Positions 22,946 to 35,036 are shown, counted from the stretch's first letter. The stretch is DNA of 64,000 nt from Leptodontidium sp. MPI-SDFR-AT-0119 (GCA_020726505.1 JAHLEZ010000048.1:173320-237319); one strand, 5' to 3'. Numbers and translations are program-made. Notes: generated by a model from the sequence alone, not told the origin.

Positions 22946-23202
22946 TTAGCAGACGCAACCGCATCCCGCTCCTCCTGTTCCGCAACAGGAGTAAGGACCA
23001 CCACAGATATCCCGACAAGTAGCCTGAAGTCTTGGAGTGCAAGGGTTGCCTTGTTGCTATTCAAGAGAGTTAGTCGGCGCCTGAGAGGAGATGAAACGAG
23101 AGAGACTGGGGCGTAGCTTACACGTTCTTCCAGGGTTGCTGGGATTGTAACAGCAGTGGCGCAGGCGACAAGAGCGAACACGGTTGCGAAGGAGAATTGC
23201 AT
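22946..23202 (-). CDS. Small secreted cysteine-rich protein (63 residues, 8 Cys)
   Basis: Two exons: 23122-23202 and 22946-23056, with a 65-base GT-AG intron between them. Residues 1-18 form a clean signal peptide (MQFSFATVFALVACATA), followed by a short pro-like segment ending in LEER at the exon junction. The mature part has eight cysteines spaced C-x7-C-x3-C-x5-CC-x6-C-x-C-x-C over about 31 residues. Size, signal peptide and cysteine content fit a secreted effector-like or antimicrobial-like protein. Reading through the intron would give a 100-residue protein lacking most cysteines, which is less convincing. Confidence 0.72.
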
Positions 23203-24440
23203 GTTGGTGGTTGTATGACGGTATATAGGATGGAAGAAAGTTGTTGAAAGTGACGGCTGCTGGTTGGAGAGTACGAAGTATTGAAAAGTAACAACTTCGG
23301 ATGATAATGATGAATGTGAATGTTGGTGTCTAAGAACTTCGGATGGGGGATACAACAGAGGTTTATATGCATCTAGAATTGACGCCACTTTTAGAAATAT
23401 CACAACCGTTGCTCAAGAGCTGTCCCAGCCCCGAAAGTTAAATAAATCAAAAAAAAAAAATACCCGAACTCCGTTTAGTTCATCCTCCGCCGAAAGAGTT
23501 GTCACAACAAAGGGCGCGATATCCACTCGAAGATTATAGTACTTCGGTTTACTAATGCTCAATTCTTCCGGGAGACTGAACGTATTGGGGTAAGAATACA
23601 GGGCTGTATCTAAACAAAAATCCCTTGCCAGCCCACTGGAAATAGGTTCAGTCCCACAGAAAAAGCGAGTAATGAGAGTTTTACTATTTTGCTTCATGTT
23701 AAGACATGTTAAAGCCCCCAATGCACTGAGTTTTTACCGAATTTATTCGGTTACCCCATGTGACTCAACTTTCCTTGGAAGCTCACTGTCGATAGGCTCA
23801 GTCTCACAGAGAAAGCTAGTAGTACCATTAACCTCAGATTATCAAACTTACTGCGTTTGGCGAAGTCCAAGATCGTTCTGTCTCCATAAATTATCACATT
23901 GACTAAGACCAAATATCTCGTCCGCGGATGAATCAGTGATGTATGACTTTCCGCAATCATGATCAATAATCAACTTCGGTTTAAATCGAGTAAACTTCGA
24001 TCTCCATATTTAAGCAAAGTTCATCTCGCTCAGTTCTCACCGCCGGTCCGGACCTACAGGAAGTTTCACGGGTATGTCACCGACCCGTCAGTCGCCTCTT
24101 ACTCGAGTAGTGATCAGAAAAATACAGGGATCCGATAAAAATAAAACTTCAAAAGGTCAGTTTATTCATTTACTTTAGTTTTGAACTCAAAAGTTGGCTT
24201 TGTTTGCAAGGTGTACCCTGGAGGTTTAGAGTTGCCGCGTTAGACGATGGAATGGTGCATGATACAAAACTTTTATGGAAAAACTCAAATTATACAGACC
24301 CTCCAAGAATAGTAATCTTAGCCACTGCAATTTCTCAATTTAGACTTGTTTATTAAATTCCGAACTTATCATAAGGGACGATCTATCCATCGAGAGATTT
24401 CATCGAGATCCCAAGTATCATGCTGGAGAATTGACTCTAG
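23203..24440. other. Intergenic
   Basis: Contains the promoter side of the small secreted protein gene and short frames with no recognisable product. An A11 run lies at about 23,450. Confidence 0.45.
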
Positions 24441-24441
24441 G

Positions 24442-25048
24442 TGCCTGAACTTCTCAAAAGTCTGGGTAAACATTACAGTTTTCTAAGCGATGATTTCTGC
24501 TTATTCTGGGAAAAGATTGGTGGTTATGAGAGAGAAGAGCCCCTGCCAGACAAAATAATCAACAGTTTGGTAAGCAATCATAATGCAAATGAAGCTCACC
24601 AAATGCAAGCACTAACTTATGCCCCGGGAAACGAAGATGCAGCGAGAAATGTGGACACCACGAGTCAGTGGAACAACGTGAAGGCTGAAAGCACAAGGCT
24701 ATCAGGCAATGATCAATTCCGACCCATGTTAAGGAAAGCTGAATTCGCTCACATATATCAGGAACGATGCGGGGTACTTTTATTGCCCTTGGTAAGTCAA
24801 GCCTGGTGCTCATTAACGTCGAGATATAAATCTAACGTTAGATTAGAACGAAAGTGTATTCTACGGTTTTGTTTTCAGGTAAATTTGCGGCAAACTCTCA
24901 GAAGTACATTCTACTTGAGTGTGGAAAGTTACTCGCAATGTAAGTAGTCACATGAAACTGGGAGAGCAGAAAGGTTCCAGACTTTCCGTCGTGATATTAC
25001 TGCAATCTGGACATATCTTCGCTCTCTTATCTCTGATGACCATGGTAG
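24442..25048 (+). CDS. Possible gene fragment with several short exons
   Basis: Protein-like blocks occur in order on the plus strand: VPELLKSLGKHYSFLSDDF from about 24,442, KAEFAHIYQERCGVLLLPL ending at a GTAAGT donor near 24,793, and FQTFRRDITAIWTYLRSL at about 24,980-25,030 ending at a GTAGGC donor. A start codon, the exact joins and an end could not be established. I do not recognise the family. It may be a real multi-exon gene or a decayed one. Confidence 0.35.
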
Positions 25049-25190
25049 GCGCAGGGAGGTCTAGACAACCCGCTTCAAGAGTTCGCACGCAATGAGCCCC
25101 CCAACGGAAACATTATCGCCCGGGCAATTATCCCCTGGTCCATTGAGCGCTTCTCCATCACCGGAGCATGTTAATATACAGATGGACTTA

Positions 25191-25763
25191 TCAGCCAGCA
25201 ACAAGAATGGGCAAACGCCAACTAAACAACAAGCATCCCCATCCGCTTGCGCGATATGTTTCTCTGACGCTTTTTACATCGATTGAGGAAGACAACAATT
25301 TTTTTGAACCCCTTTCACCCGAAAAATGGATAATGAGTACATCAACATGTCGTAACTGAAACCGTGAGAACTCTGGTGGCCAGTTGTTGGTTGCTGGTAA
25401 AGCTGACGGATTCGGTACGGCGACGGGTTGAACTTCGAACGTCGTGGAGGTGGTGGTTGAATGTACGATGGAAGTCCATGTAGAGTGGAGACGACTCAAA
25501 CATAATCCACAGCGCCGATTATCATACATGGGACAACCAGGATCAAAACCTGCAGCTAGAGGGGTGTTGGCAAGATCATTGGCCGCACTTCGATCTGGAA
25601 GTTGACATTGAGGAATGACTTCAATGTTTTCCAGAGTGCTGTTTCCAGTCGAAGAACATATGCTGTCGTCCTATATTACTTGAGCGATGTAAGAATTTGG
25701 CCACTGGTATCCATAGGAGATGTCCAGGAGACATACCTTGTCCACCTCGGAGGGTTCGGTCAT
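25191..25763 (-). CDS. Hypothetical protein, two exons
   Basis: Exon 1 (25737-25763) encodes MTEPSEVDK and ends at a GTATGT donor. A 66-base intron joins in frame to exon 2 (25191-25670), giving about 168 residues. The first half of exon 2 is plausible protein (PLAAGFDPGCP, then NRRCGLCLSRLH, with four clustered cysteines). The last 60 residues look less natural, so a second intron near 25,370 is possible. The opposite strand has a competing proline/serine-rich frame from 25092. Family unknown. Confidence 0.4.
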
Positions 25764-26299
25764 ATGATGAAGAGATGAAAAATTCTTGTACAGAGAGAGA
25801 GCAGCATAAAAAAAAAAAATCCCGGATCCTATACCATGGAGGTATCTTCAGCGCCATGCCGGCCACTGGAAGGGTCACTCGGGTATGAAGATGAAAAATG
25901 TCCCACTCTGTTTGTGGATGGGTTGGACTGGTACCAGAACTGTCGATGTCTTTTGAGCTGTTGAGCAGGTGCTCTAGATCTTCGAAAATGGCCTGAATAT
26001 TCCAAAGGAAATAAGGAATCCTTCTGGCTCCATTGCTTTTTGGTGAAATGAATTCCTATTTACATACTGGAAAGATGCCGGTAAACATGCGTGGTTTGGA
26101 GACGAGTGAATCCTGAGTGGATGTTGAGGTGGCCATGATCCCCTCAAAACGTATACTCCATCTATGGGCAACGGCAATGGTAAACCACGGTAGAATATGT
26201 ATAAATGTACACATATGCTCAAAGATGGGCGTAGCAGCACATAGGAGCCGTTTTTGGTAACCCTTGGACGGGCCGCGTCGTCGGCAGGGTCGGCACTGC
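25764..26299. other. Intergenic
   Basis: Short frames only; nothing recognisable. Confidence 0.4.
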
Positions 26300-27212
26300 C
26301 TACCCCCGCAGTAAGCCTTCAAGCTCTCCCGAAGATGACTGTGATGTCTGAGAGCCGAGGGACTCGGGAGATGAGGATCTCTGGGAGTAGTTCATGTCCT
26401 GTGAGGTATGGTCTGAAGATGGCCGGGTTGCAAAATATCCTTGAGGGAAGCCTGGGAAGTAGGTGTGCAATGCTCCATGACTGGATGTCCTTGGGATATA
26501 GTTCTCTCTGCTTGGGCTTACCATGCGACGGAGCGCAATCCCAGCTGTTTGTGCATAATCATTCAGATCAATATCGCTGTCGTGGACGCTGAAGCCCCGC
26601 GAGAGGCGAGATTCTGGCCGTCCCATTTCAGCAATATTGAGAATCAGGAGTTGGTCCATTTCTAGGCTTCTTTCCCTGGGGCGGTGTAGTTCATCCGATC
26701 GGACTGATCTGGGTACTCCTATGGGACCGCGGACAGCATTGGAATCTCCTTCTTCCATGGCTACCTCTGGATCTGGGTCTTTGAATGCTTGATGGAGTCT
26801 GGGCAGAGAAAATGCCGTCAAGAGGTACAGCAGGCAAAGGGCAATTGGAATCCAGGGGGTGAGTTCTTTCAAAGAACTTCGTGTGGATGAGAATGCTGCG
26901 ATTCCGAAAATGGCCGCCAAAACCAAAGTGAATGGGCCATAACTAGAAAGTCAAGTCAAGTCAGTGCTTTGTCTCGATGGTGACAATTTCGGAAGTGTAG
27001 TTACGTCTTGACTTCGGCAAGGTGCTGCAGAAGGAATGCTGTCGACGAGGCGAAGAATATGAAGACATCTCTGGATGACAGTTAAAGTTACTGGAGTAGC
27101 TCGTGGGGGGTCACTCCACTCACGGGAACCAGATCTTTCGGAGTTCAAACAAAATTGGCGAGACCATGGCGGAACTCGCCATACATCCAAGAGGTACGAT
27201 AGCTTTTAACAT
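26300..27212 (-). CDS. Small membrane protein with disordered C-terminal tail
   Basis: Three exons: 27124-27212, 27005-27070, 26300-26942; the two short introns (53 and 62 bases) keep frame, giving 265 residues. The N-terminal 100 residues hold two or three hydrophobic segments, at about 31-47, 53-71 (GPFTLVLAAIFGIAAF) and 81-98 (PWIPIALCLLYLLTAF). The remaining 160 residues are hydrophilic, Ser/Arg/Asp-rich and probably a disordered cytosolic tail. I recognise no family. The first Met (27212) was chosen because it is the most upstream in-frame ATG; a Met ten codons on is an alternative. Confidence 0.6.
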
Positions 27213-28305
27213 CTTGGCTACCTCTCCGTCTATCGGATGCGCGACACGAAAGGAGTACATTGTCGTTAATCAATCAATGATCTGGTTCTCGGGAACAAAA
27301 CAAAGCGGTAGTTTCAAAACAAAAATTTCGCGAAGGTTTGGAAAACAAACGTAGTGCAATGAGTTTGAGGATCAAGTAGGAGCTAGTTCCTTTCTTGTAG
27401 CGACGATCGTCTCGGGTCAGGTTGCAAGACTTCAAACCTTTGGGTCTCAATTGTGGTCTTCCCCCTTCTTATGTCTCTGGGTGTTCCTGGATGCGGAGAC
27501 CGAGCTAGCCTCCGCAATCAGAGAGGCAGATTCACGATACCGAAAGGGCATCTTCTGGTTAGGTATCGATGCATATGCGGAGGTCAGAAACATCGCGCCT
27601 TACCACAACTTCTGACCTGAGGACAATGTCATTGGTATGAGAAGCAGATATCCCGCGGGGTGTACGTTGAACCACGTAATACCTGAGGTGCAAAGGCTTT
27701 GGATGTCTCAGCTTCTATCCTCTCACAATCCTGCACTATCATATTTCTTTTTGTACAACCTCGTATTTTTGCGGACGAACAGTCTGCCTTGGGTTGCCGT
27801 GTCAGCCTTGCTTATGATGCAGCAAAAACTCATGTGTTTATTGGTAGCTTTCGGTGAGCAGGTTCGCCAAGGCCTTGGGGTTGCGTTGGGCATCAGCCTC
27901 GCCGAACGCCTGGGGATTTCTTGAGGCCCGACGTCTGCCTGGACACAAATCAGACCACTCCAATCAGGATCTCTATTCGAACAAAAGACTGTGATTTTAT
28001 GGGCTAATGCAGTCCATCAAGTCTCTTCATGCGCTTCGCCGGGGTAGAATCGGACCGCCGTGCACGCCCGGTTTGATAGACAGGGCAACAGCCTTGACGG
28101 GGCAAGTGCTGGCCACAGTCATGTCATGGGCAACATGAGCGTTGATATTTGGAGGCATTGCAGTTATCTATATCTCAAGACACCCTCAGCCTCTCTATTG
28201 TTTCCAGCCTGATAGCAGGCTGCCATCTATCCAGGAGGTGTTAAATAGTCTGATAAAGTCTCCCAAGACACACTCGTGCCAGAGTAATCATGGCAAGCAT
28301 ATTCT
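27213..28305. other. Intergenic
   Basis: Short frames on the plus strand (for example 27637-27924) translate to hydrophobic but featureless peptides. Nothing supported. Confidence 0.4.
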
Positions 28306-28964
28306 ATGTCGAAATTCTACAATCAAGTCGACCTTTCAAACATATATCGCCTTCTGCCATTGGATGCCGACGATCCACCGCCATACAAGAGCGCACAGGA
28401 AACCGGGTACAGCAACATTGCTCATTTCAGACACTTGCAACATGTTGGGAGCTCCTGTTTGCAACATTCTGCTCGCTCCTCTGCTCGTCATATGCCATTC
28501 ATCATGACGAATCTGTCCGTATCCTAGTTTCCTCTAAGCACATTCACTTTGCTCACAACAAACAGGGCATCATTTCAAGAGGAGCAGAATCACAAACCAT
28601 ATTCGTCGACACGAGCTATTTCGCATTCATATTGAATCCATCACCCACTCTGATGCTCTTCGCATGCCTCATTCTCGGCTGCTCAATCTCCTCATTTGCC
28701 TACCGGCGCCAGCAAAAAGACAGATACCAATCCCTGATCTTCGTACTCGCCATAACCACCTCTACTATATTTGGACTCTCGTTAGGAATAAATGCCAATC
28801 TGATAATGCTGGGTCTCATACCCTGGGCACTATGTTTCGCGATGGCCTGCAGCGTTGCCGTTCACTGGGCCGTAAGACGCTGTACTCGTGGCACATACAC
28901 TCGCATCCAATGTTGTGAAATCGGCGAGAAAGAAGCACAGCCACTTCCCAGCGAGAAGCAGTAA
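28306..28964 (+). CDS. Predicted multi-pass membrane protein, frame break near 28,420
   Basis: The start MSKFYNQVDLSNIYRLLPLD, followed by a DDPPPYK motif, reads in one frame. The remainder reads one base over and includes hydrophobic segments at about 28,430-28,500, 28,640-28,700 (LMLFACLILGCSISSFAY), 28,740-28,790 and 28,800-28,870, then an acidic tail. No sensible intron joins the two frames; the only GT-AG candidate is about 24 bases. One base missing from the T-run near 28,424 would unite them, so this is either an indel or a decayed gene. Four-helix topology with a PPPY motif at the N-terminus is seen in many uncharacterised fungal proteins. No specific function. Confidence 0.45.
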
Positions 28965-29555
28965 GGATTCAGATCCCGGGGGCGGTCTGCGACTCTATAC
29001 TCGTGCCAAGTTTGTGTTTGTTGGTAAAATCTGCACCTGTAAACTGCTTTTGAGGTGCAGAAGTTAACCAGGCCTAGGTACTGGATATACCTACCAAGTG
29101 AGGCACATGGTCTCATGCAATTTGCAGCTCAAGTGGACTTTCCATATCTCCGGTGGTGGCGTCCCCGGATCCATTTATCTCGCTTGTCCCGGGATGTTTT
29201 ATCCCAGGATGGGCGAGATGGATCCGTATACGTTGGCGGCTTTCTCGTCATAATTTAACGGTCTTTAAGCAAAATGACATTGACCAGTCACACGTTTTCT
29301 GTACAAGGCTGGGCCAGTAATTCGGACAAGCCCAGTACAGAACCCCGAAAAGTTATTTTCTTAGCTATCTTATGTATTTGGAAATATGATTACCGTCCAC
29401 CATGGACTTTAGAAGACATATGGTATCTTCTCGATTAATCGCTCGCCCTCCTGAATCTCTAAAATCTCCTCACTTGCGAGGCTTGAGGATGTTCTGGCAC
29501 AACTCGAGGCGTGATCATCATCGTAGACAACCGGTTTTATCTGATAGACAGTCCA
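28965..29555. other. Intergenic between convergent genes
   Basis: No coding signal seen. The last 70 bases before 29556 are likely 3' untranslated sequence of the chromate transporter. Confidence 0.45.
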
Positions 29556-31355
29556 TCAAGCTTTGACAACCCCAAACCAAACCAAACCCATCACTCCACC
29601 CAACAGAATCGCCAACGGCGCACTCAGCCCAAACCAAGCCCCACCCACAAAGCTTGTGGCCGTAACAGCAACCCACCACGGATCTCTCCCAAGAGGACTC
29701 CCGCTCTGATTCTCCGCATCCACAAAGCCAATCTGCCACAACTTATACACAGCCGTAAAAACCAACCCCACAGCCCCAGCATTCATGCCCCTCAGGATCG
29801 AAAGTAACCACCTCCTTGACCTCAACACCCTCCACAACCCCATCACTCCCGTTACAATAACAATCCCCGGAGTGAAAATCCCAATGAAGGCGATGACTGC
29901 CCCGGCGAATGAGGGTAACGACGTACCAGCTGTAGCTAACGAGCCAAGATAGACGGCGAAGTTGAAGTTTGGTCCGGGGAAGGATTGGATGAGCGCTAGA
30001 CCCAGCAGGAAATCTCGCGGTGAGACCCAGCCTTCGGCGACGATGTATTCGCGGAGGAGAGGGATGACGACGGGCCCGCCTCCGAAGATTATCGTCCCAG
30101 CTAAGTAGAGGTTTGCGAAGAGGGAGAGGCCGCGAGGGGGTGTCTTCAGGAGAGCACGGAGGATCATGATGACTATGAAGGAGAGAATGAAGAGGGCAAT
30201 GATGTAGATGCCGGTTTTCCAGGTGATGAGTTTCAGCTCGACGGTTGGGGGCACGACTCGATCTGTTGAATCTGTATCTGGGGGAGTTGACGGGGATGGA
30301 TTCAGGGTGGGTAGAGGCGTGCCGTTCTGGTCTGTCTCTGGTCCGCGACGTGAGCGTAAATTCTGTTCTGCGTCTTCGTCTGTTGCTGATGTCGGCCGAG
30401 TTGAAGATGAAGCCGCGACTCCTTGCTCAGCAACTCCTCCCTCTCCAACTATCTCTCTTGACCTTTGACGAGGCCAAACTACTCTCGCGAAAGCATGCGG
30501 CCACCGATAATCCCATACCAACGTAGCAACACCCGCACCCGCCATCAGGACAGGAAAGTACCATAAGCGGGTGTACAACATGCCTGCCACACCACCGAGA
30601 AAGACGAGCAAGCGGGTTAGTTTGTCCGTGATGGCTTTATCTGCCAGCTGCACGGCTGCAAGAGCGATAATGCCGACCGTCGCCGAATTGAGACCGGAGA
30701 GGAGAGCGTAGACTGGTGCAGGAAGTGTGTCTCCTATCCGTGAGACGCCGAGGGAGAGACCGTACATTCCAATGACTCCGGGCAGACTAGATCATCAGTC
30801 GGCGAGTTGAAGCTAAAATGAGGGGAGAATGCGTACCACCAGAGGAAGAATGAGATAATTGCTCCGAGGAAGCCACCATGAATATAATTCACCGTGTACA
30901 GCATCTTGGTACTGGCTGGGCCAGGTAATGCTTGACTGAGAGCAAATATCTCTTGGTACTAAAGTCTTCCCATCAGTAGCCGGACATCTAAAAGTTTAAA
31001 TAAAAAATCGGAATCCGAGATACATACCAACTGCTCGTCAATCCAATGGTTCTTCTCTACGAACTTCTTGTGTATCTAGAGTACTTATCAGCTTATGTTC
31101 TCCAACGCACATGGGGCAAAAGTCGGGAAATTGCAATCCAGCTCAGGAAAGAAATATCGATATAAATAGAGAACTTAAAACAGAAATAATTGATACACTT
31201 ACGATTTGAAAATGCACAGGTGGCCCTCCAAACGCCGTGAAGCCCAAATGCCAATTCTTGGCGAAGACATCTTTAGTCTGCTCCCAGATCTCCGGTGCAT
31301 TGCGCTGGAGATCATTGAGAGACTGCCATGGCGTTTGGAACGGGATACGCGTCAT
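29556..31355 (-). CDS. Chromate ion transporter (CHR/ChrA family)
   Basis: Four exons: 31203-31355, 31028-31075, 30837-30958, 29556-30786. All joins keep frame, giving 517 residues. CHR proteins are plasma-membrane transporters that expel chromate or exchange related oxyanions such as sulphate. The family consists of two homologous halves, and both are visible: the first opens with HLGFTAFGGPPVHF and then ALSQALPGPAST; the second has AGTIIFGGGPVVIPLLREY and LIQSFPGPNFNFAVY. A hydrophilic, Ser/Thr/Pro-rich linker of about 90 residues separates them. Ten or more hydrophobic segments are apparent. Length suits the long-chain fungal CHR subfamily. The introns sit in the first half only. Confidence 0.93.
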
Positions 31356-31880
31356 ACTTGTTGATACACGTTACACGGCGTCGTATGAAGAGGAGAAAAC
31401 ATATTTTGAGAAGGGAATTGGACGTGAGGTGCTTTGACTTGGGAGGATGAGATGAGCCAATAGCGGCGTGTCTTGGAACTTGCGTCTTTCCACGTGATGT
31501 GACATTCTTTGAAATTGTAACTGGAATGACAGTACCGAATACAGAACTTGCAAATTTGCAGGGTTCCAAGAGAAGTATTGGCCTTTTGATACAGTTTGTA
31601 AGATCCCAGCTAGAGTTGAGAACTACTCCGACGGGTGCTGTCTTGGCAGTCAACATAAAAATCTGAACTTCGCTAACCCCGCTTGTCCACGATTTACAAC
31701 AGAAAAGAGAAACTGGAAATCAAGCACAAGCTTTCGAAAACGCATAATGATCAGATATTAACGCCTCTTCACTCGGTATTCAAGGAAAGCAAAGGTTGGA
31801 AAACGAAATAGGCACAGATCAGCGACATGAGTAGAAGCGACATCAGTACGATCGTGGGTATTTTTGGTCTTTCTACTCTA
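31356..31880. other. Intergenic between two minus-strand genes
   Basis: Promoter side of the chromate transporter and 3' flank of the tRNA synthetase gene. No further gene seen. Confidence 0.5.
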
Positions 31881-33180
31881 TCATTCAGAAACCTTTAGTT
31901 TTTCCAAAGTCTCTTCAGTGTTTGGTCCAACAGTTACTTTTTCAGCGCCTGCGCCCTCGACACTTCCATCTGGCTGAGCAACAGCACTTTTCTTTGCAGC
32001 TGCAGCGGCGGCGGCAGCAGCTCGCTTGGCTGGGTCTCCCTTGTCCTTGACTTTCTTGACTTTAACAGCTGCTTTCTCGGGTGGGTAGGCTTTCAGTGCA
32101 ATTTCTTGCCAGTCTTGAGATGCTTGGTATTCAGCGACGATTGGCTTGAGGATATCGTTGAGGTGGATTGTGAGGGCGGCTTTTAGGAGTTGTGGGGTGA
32201 GCTGGAGAAGGTTAGTGATGGGTCCACAAGATGAACATAGTAGTACTTACGATATCGGCAGTGTAGTCTTCCTTCAACTTCTCAACCGATGTGTAGAGGA
32301 GTGGCTCGTCGTCTCGTCTTGGTACTGTGAACGTGGGTTTCGAGTCCTTCAAGGCAAGTGCACGGAAAATGACATGCTCTACGAACGCAATGACTCCGTT
32401 ACCCTCAACCTCCTTTGGTACACACTTCGCCTTCTTCAATTTCTTCTCAACGGCCGCCGGATCATCCAGAACATCAATCTTGGAATCTGGATCGCTAGCG
32501 CTCATCTTCGCAGCCTCGCCCAAACCTGGTACCATCGAGTTCATCAAATGTGCCCTAACGCTGTAGCCAATCTTCGGCAGGTTCTCCATAGCAAACGTGA
32601 AGATCTTCCTCTGATCAACACCGCCGAATTGTGCGTCCACATCCAAGTACTGCTCGTCCAAAGCCTGCATGAGAGGGTAGATCAGACCTCCCAGCGTAGG
32701 ATCATCCGTCTGCTTGACAACCTCCGCACCCGCCTTTTGCGCGACATTGACCCTGGTGATTCCCTCCAACTTGAACCGATCCATAGTATAATCTTTATTC
32801 AATTGGTAAGAGCTGCCCAACACGAACTCCAAGCGCGCCAAATCCACACCCACAGCCTTCAACAGCGACTTGATGACCTTCTCGTAGTACTTCGCGCGGT
32901 ATTCGACGAGCTCGAGAGGGGCCTTCATGTTGTCCAGGTAGCCGTGAATATCTGCCAGGAGGATCTTGACGTGGCATCCTGCCGCGAGAAGCTCTGCCAC
33001 CTTCATCATGGGCACGAAGTAGCCGCAGTGGGGTCGTCCTGTCGTTGCGGTTCCCCAGTAGACCTTGAGAGGGCGTTTCTCTTTAAGGATGACATTGTCG
33101 ATGATTTCGGGGTTGAGAACTTCGGCGAGATTGGCCTTGATCAGGGCAATCGAATCCTCGGGACTCAATGTTGAGGCCAT
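31881..33180 (-). CDS. TYS1: Cytosolic tyrosyl-tRNA synthetase
   Basis: Two exons (32251-33180 and 31881-32201) joined across a 49-base intron give 416 residues. The enzyme charges tRNA-Tyr with tyrosine for cytosolic translation. It is a class I synthetase: the HIGH-type motif appears as GRPHCGYF near residue 49, and the KMSKS-type loop as KMSAS near 229. Between them lie tyrosine-pocket blocks such as ADIHGYLDNMKAPLE and FGGVDQRKIF. The archaeal/eukaryotic form, not the bacterial/mitochondrial one, is indicated by sequence and size. The C-terminus adds a Lys/Ala-rich stretch (VKVKKVKDKGDPAKRAAAA) and an acidic end, as in fungal orthologues. It diverges from the Hsp70-like gene across 379 bp. 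Confidence 0.95.
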
Positions 33181-33559
33181 GTTGTGCTGTTGTTGTAGAG
33201 AGGTTGTGCTGTTGTTGACTCATGGCCATTTGGACGTGGTTTTGTGTGGGGAATTTTTGGAGGGGTAAATGGCACGTGACTGGACACAAAGAAAAGGGGT
33301 CTCAAATGTTTTCTTGTCTTCGTTTATGTCTTTTTTGTTTTCATCCGGAGTTTTTGGATATGTCTTGAGACACACATCTTTCTAGACACAGAAGAATCTT
33401 CGATGTTGATATTCGATAATGTATGTGGCCGCAAACGGAGGTTTCTCTGTGAGGAAACGTGGCACTGCACTTTGGTAAGTCAACACATCGCCTCTTCTGG
33501 AGTAAACAAAGATCGGACCCTTCAACAGCTACATCAACTCTGTCGGTATTTCACAGGAG
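33181..33559. promoter_or_regulatory. Shared divergent promoter region
   Basis: This 379-bp gap separates the start codons of the tyrosyl-tRNA synthetase (minus) and the Hsp70-like gene (plus). A GTTGTTGTTG-like stretch just upstream of the synthetase ATG is probably leader. No specific factor site was identified. Confidence 0.4.
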
Positions 33560-35036
33560 ATGCCTTTCCTAAAGATAACGGGACTGCACGCTTACTTGAT
33601 CTTCGCTGTCATAATTCTCTTGGCCATATCAGTCGAACATTTCATAACGCATAGCCGTTTGCTGACTCAAAACAAATATAAATACACATCACACCAGCCA
33701 CCCAAGTACAGGTCAGTGTCCAGCTCACGGCTTTTAAATTCCAGCAGTTTGGCTGACCCTTATTCAGCAATCGGAATTGAGCTGGGCAGGAACTATTCCC
33801 GTGTTGCAGTATTCAGAGACCCTGTCTTCGAGATTATCATCGACAAGCAAGGTCGTAATAAGATACCGTTTGGCTTCGAAGTAGAAAATTATAATAATAA
33901 TGGTGTGACAACAAATCTTCGAGACCTTAGGTAAGTCTACTAGAATCGCAATTTGAAAACAGCAAGCTGATTAGGATGCTAGTCCCTTCCTCGGACGCGA
34001 ATGGTCTAACCCAGAGTTTCAGGCCAGCATCGAGAATCTCCCTTACGATGTCGCGGCCAAAGACGGCAAAGTCATTCTGAGAGTGCCCATTCATGGAAGA
34101 GATACCTATCTCACAGCCGAAGAGATCTTGTCGCTTCACTTGACACATCTGAAACATATCGCCGAAGTGCATTTCAACCAGATAGTCACCGAAGCCGTTA
34201 TGTCAGTTCCATTCTACTTCAACGATACCCAGACAGAAGCAGTTAATCGCGCCGCTCTATCAGCAGGACTGAACGTACAGCGTCTTGTCAGCGAGTTCAG
34301 GGCTGTCGACGATGCTTATCCCACCAATTCCATAATCACTCAACATGCCAAAGGAGAACACAATGTCCCAGATTACTTTCTGAAATGTAGTATCGGCGAC
34401 GACTGGTTAAGCATGTCTGTCAAAAACTCCCTACGGCATAACCACCGGATACTTGGGTCCTTAGGCGAAACAGTCTCGCGGGATGATTTCGATTTCGAAT
34501 GGAGCAATGCCAGAATTTTGAGCGTTCTCGAGCGTATCCTGAAAACGGTACAAATAAGCTGGGAGAACATCACCGCCATTGTCATTACCGGAGAATCACC
34601 ACATGTCGGTAATCTAAAGTTAACAATAGAGAGTGTATTCTCTGTGGACAAGATCCTCAAAAGTGAGTTGTTCGGATACAACCAGGCTGTTGTCTATGGG
34701 GTTGCATCAATGGCGTACTGGATATCCGCGTACCAGGAAGATGAATGCGTATATCTTTTGGATATAACTCCGCTAGATCTAGGCGTACAGGTCCAAGAAG
34801 ATATATTTGTGAAAGTAATTTCTAAAGATATTCCGATCCCAGTCGCCAAGACCCGCGTCGTGACTGCAACGACAAACGATGAAGGAAACGTCGTAATCAA
34901 TGTGTACCAAGGGACAAGTTCGGCCGCGAGTGAGAATGATTTCGTAGTTCGGATCGAATTCGTTACGCTTTCGATGGGACCAGGCGTTGAAGTGGAAGTC
35001 GAGGTGTTATCCAGGTGGATTTTTACGGGATCTTGA
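33560..35036 (+). CDS. Degenerate, membrane-anchored Hsp70-like protein
   Basis: Two exons (33560-33930, 33983-35036) joined over a 52-base intron give 474 residues. Residues about 9-26 are a hydrophobic anchor (AYLIFAVIILLAISV). Hsp70 ATPase-domain blocks are recognisable but eroded. The first phosphate loop reads GIELGRNYSRVAV instead of GIDLGTTYSCVAV. Next comes FLGREWSNPEFQ, then SVPFYFNDTQTEAVNRAALSA (adenosine/hinge side), and the start of the substrate-binding domain at LLDITPLDLGVQ. The DLGGGTFD phosphate-2 segment and the surrounding subdomain are missing or unrecognisable. ATP hydrolysis is therefore doubtful, and the protein ends after about 90 residues of substrate-binding domain. 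It may be a paralogue with a non-chaperone role. Confidence 0.72.

Noticed and set aside
25092..25286. 64-codon plus-strand Pro/Ser-rich frame
   Set aside because: Low-complexity start, overlaps a better minus-strand exon, no continuation found; kept only as an alternative.
32146..33174. 342-codon plus-strand frame antisense to tyrosyl-tRNA synthetase
   Set aside because: It is the complement of a well-supported conserved gene; its translation has no domain.
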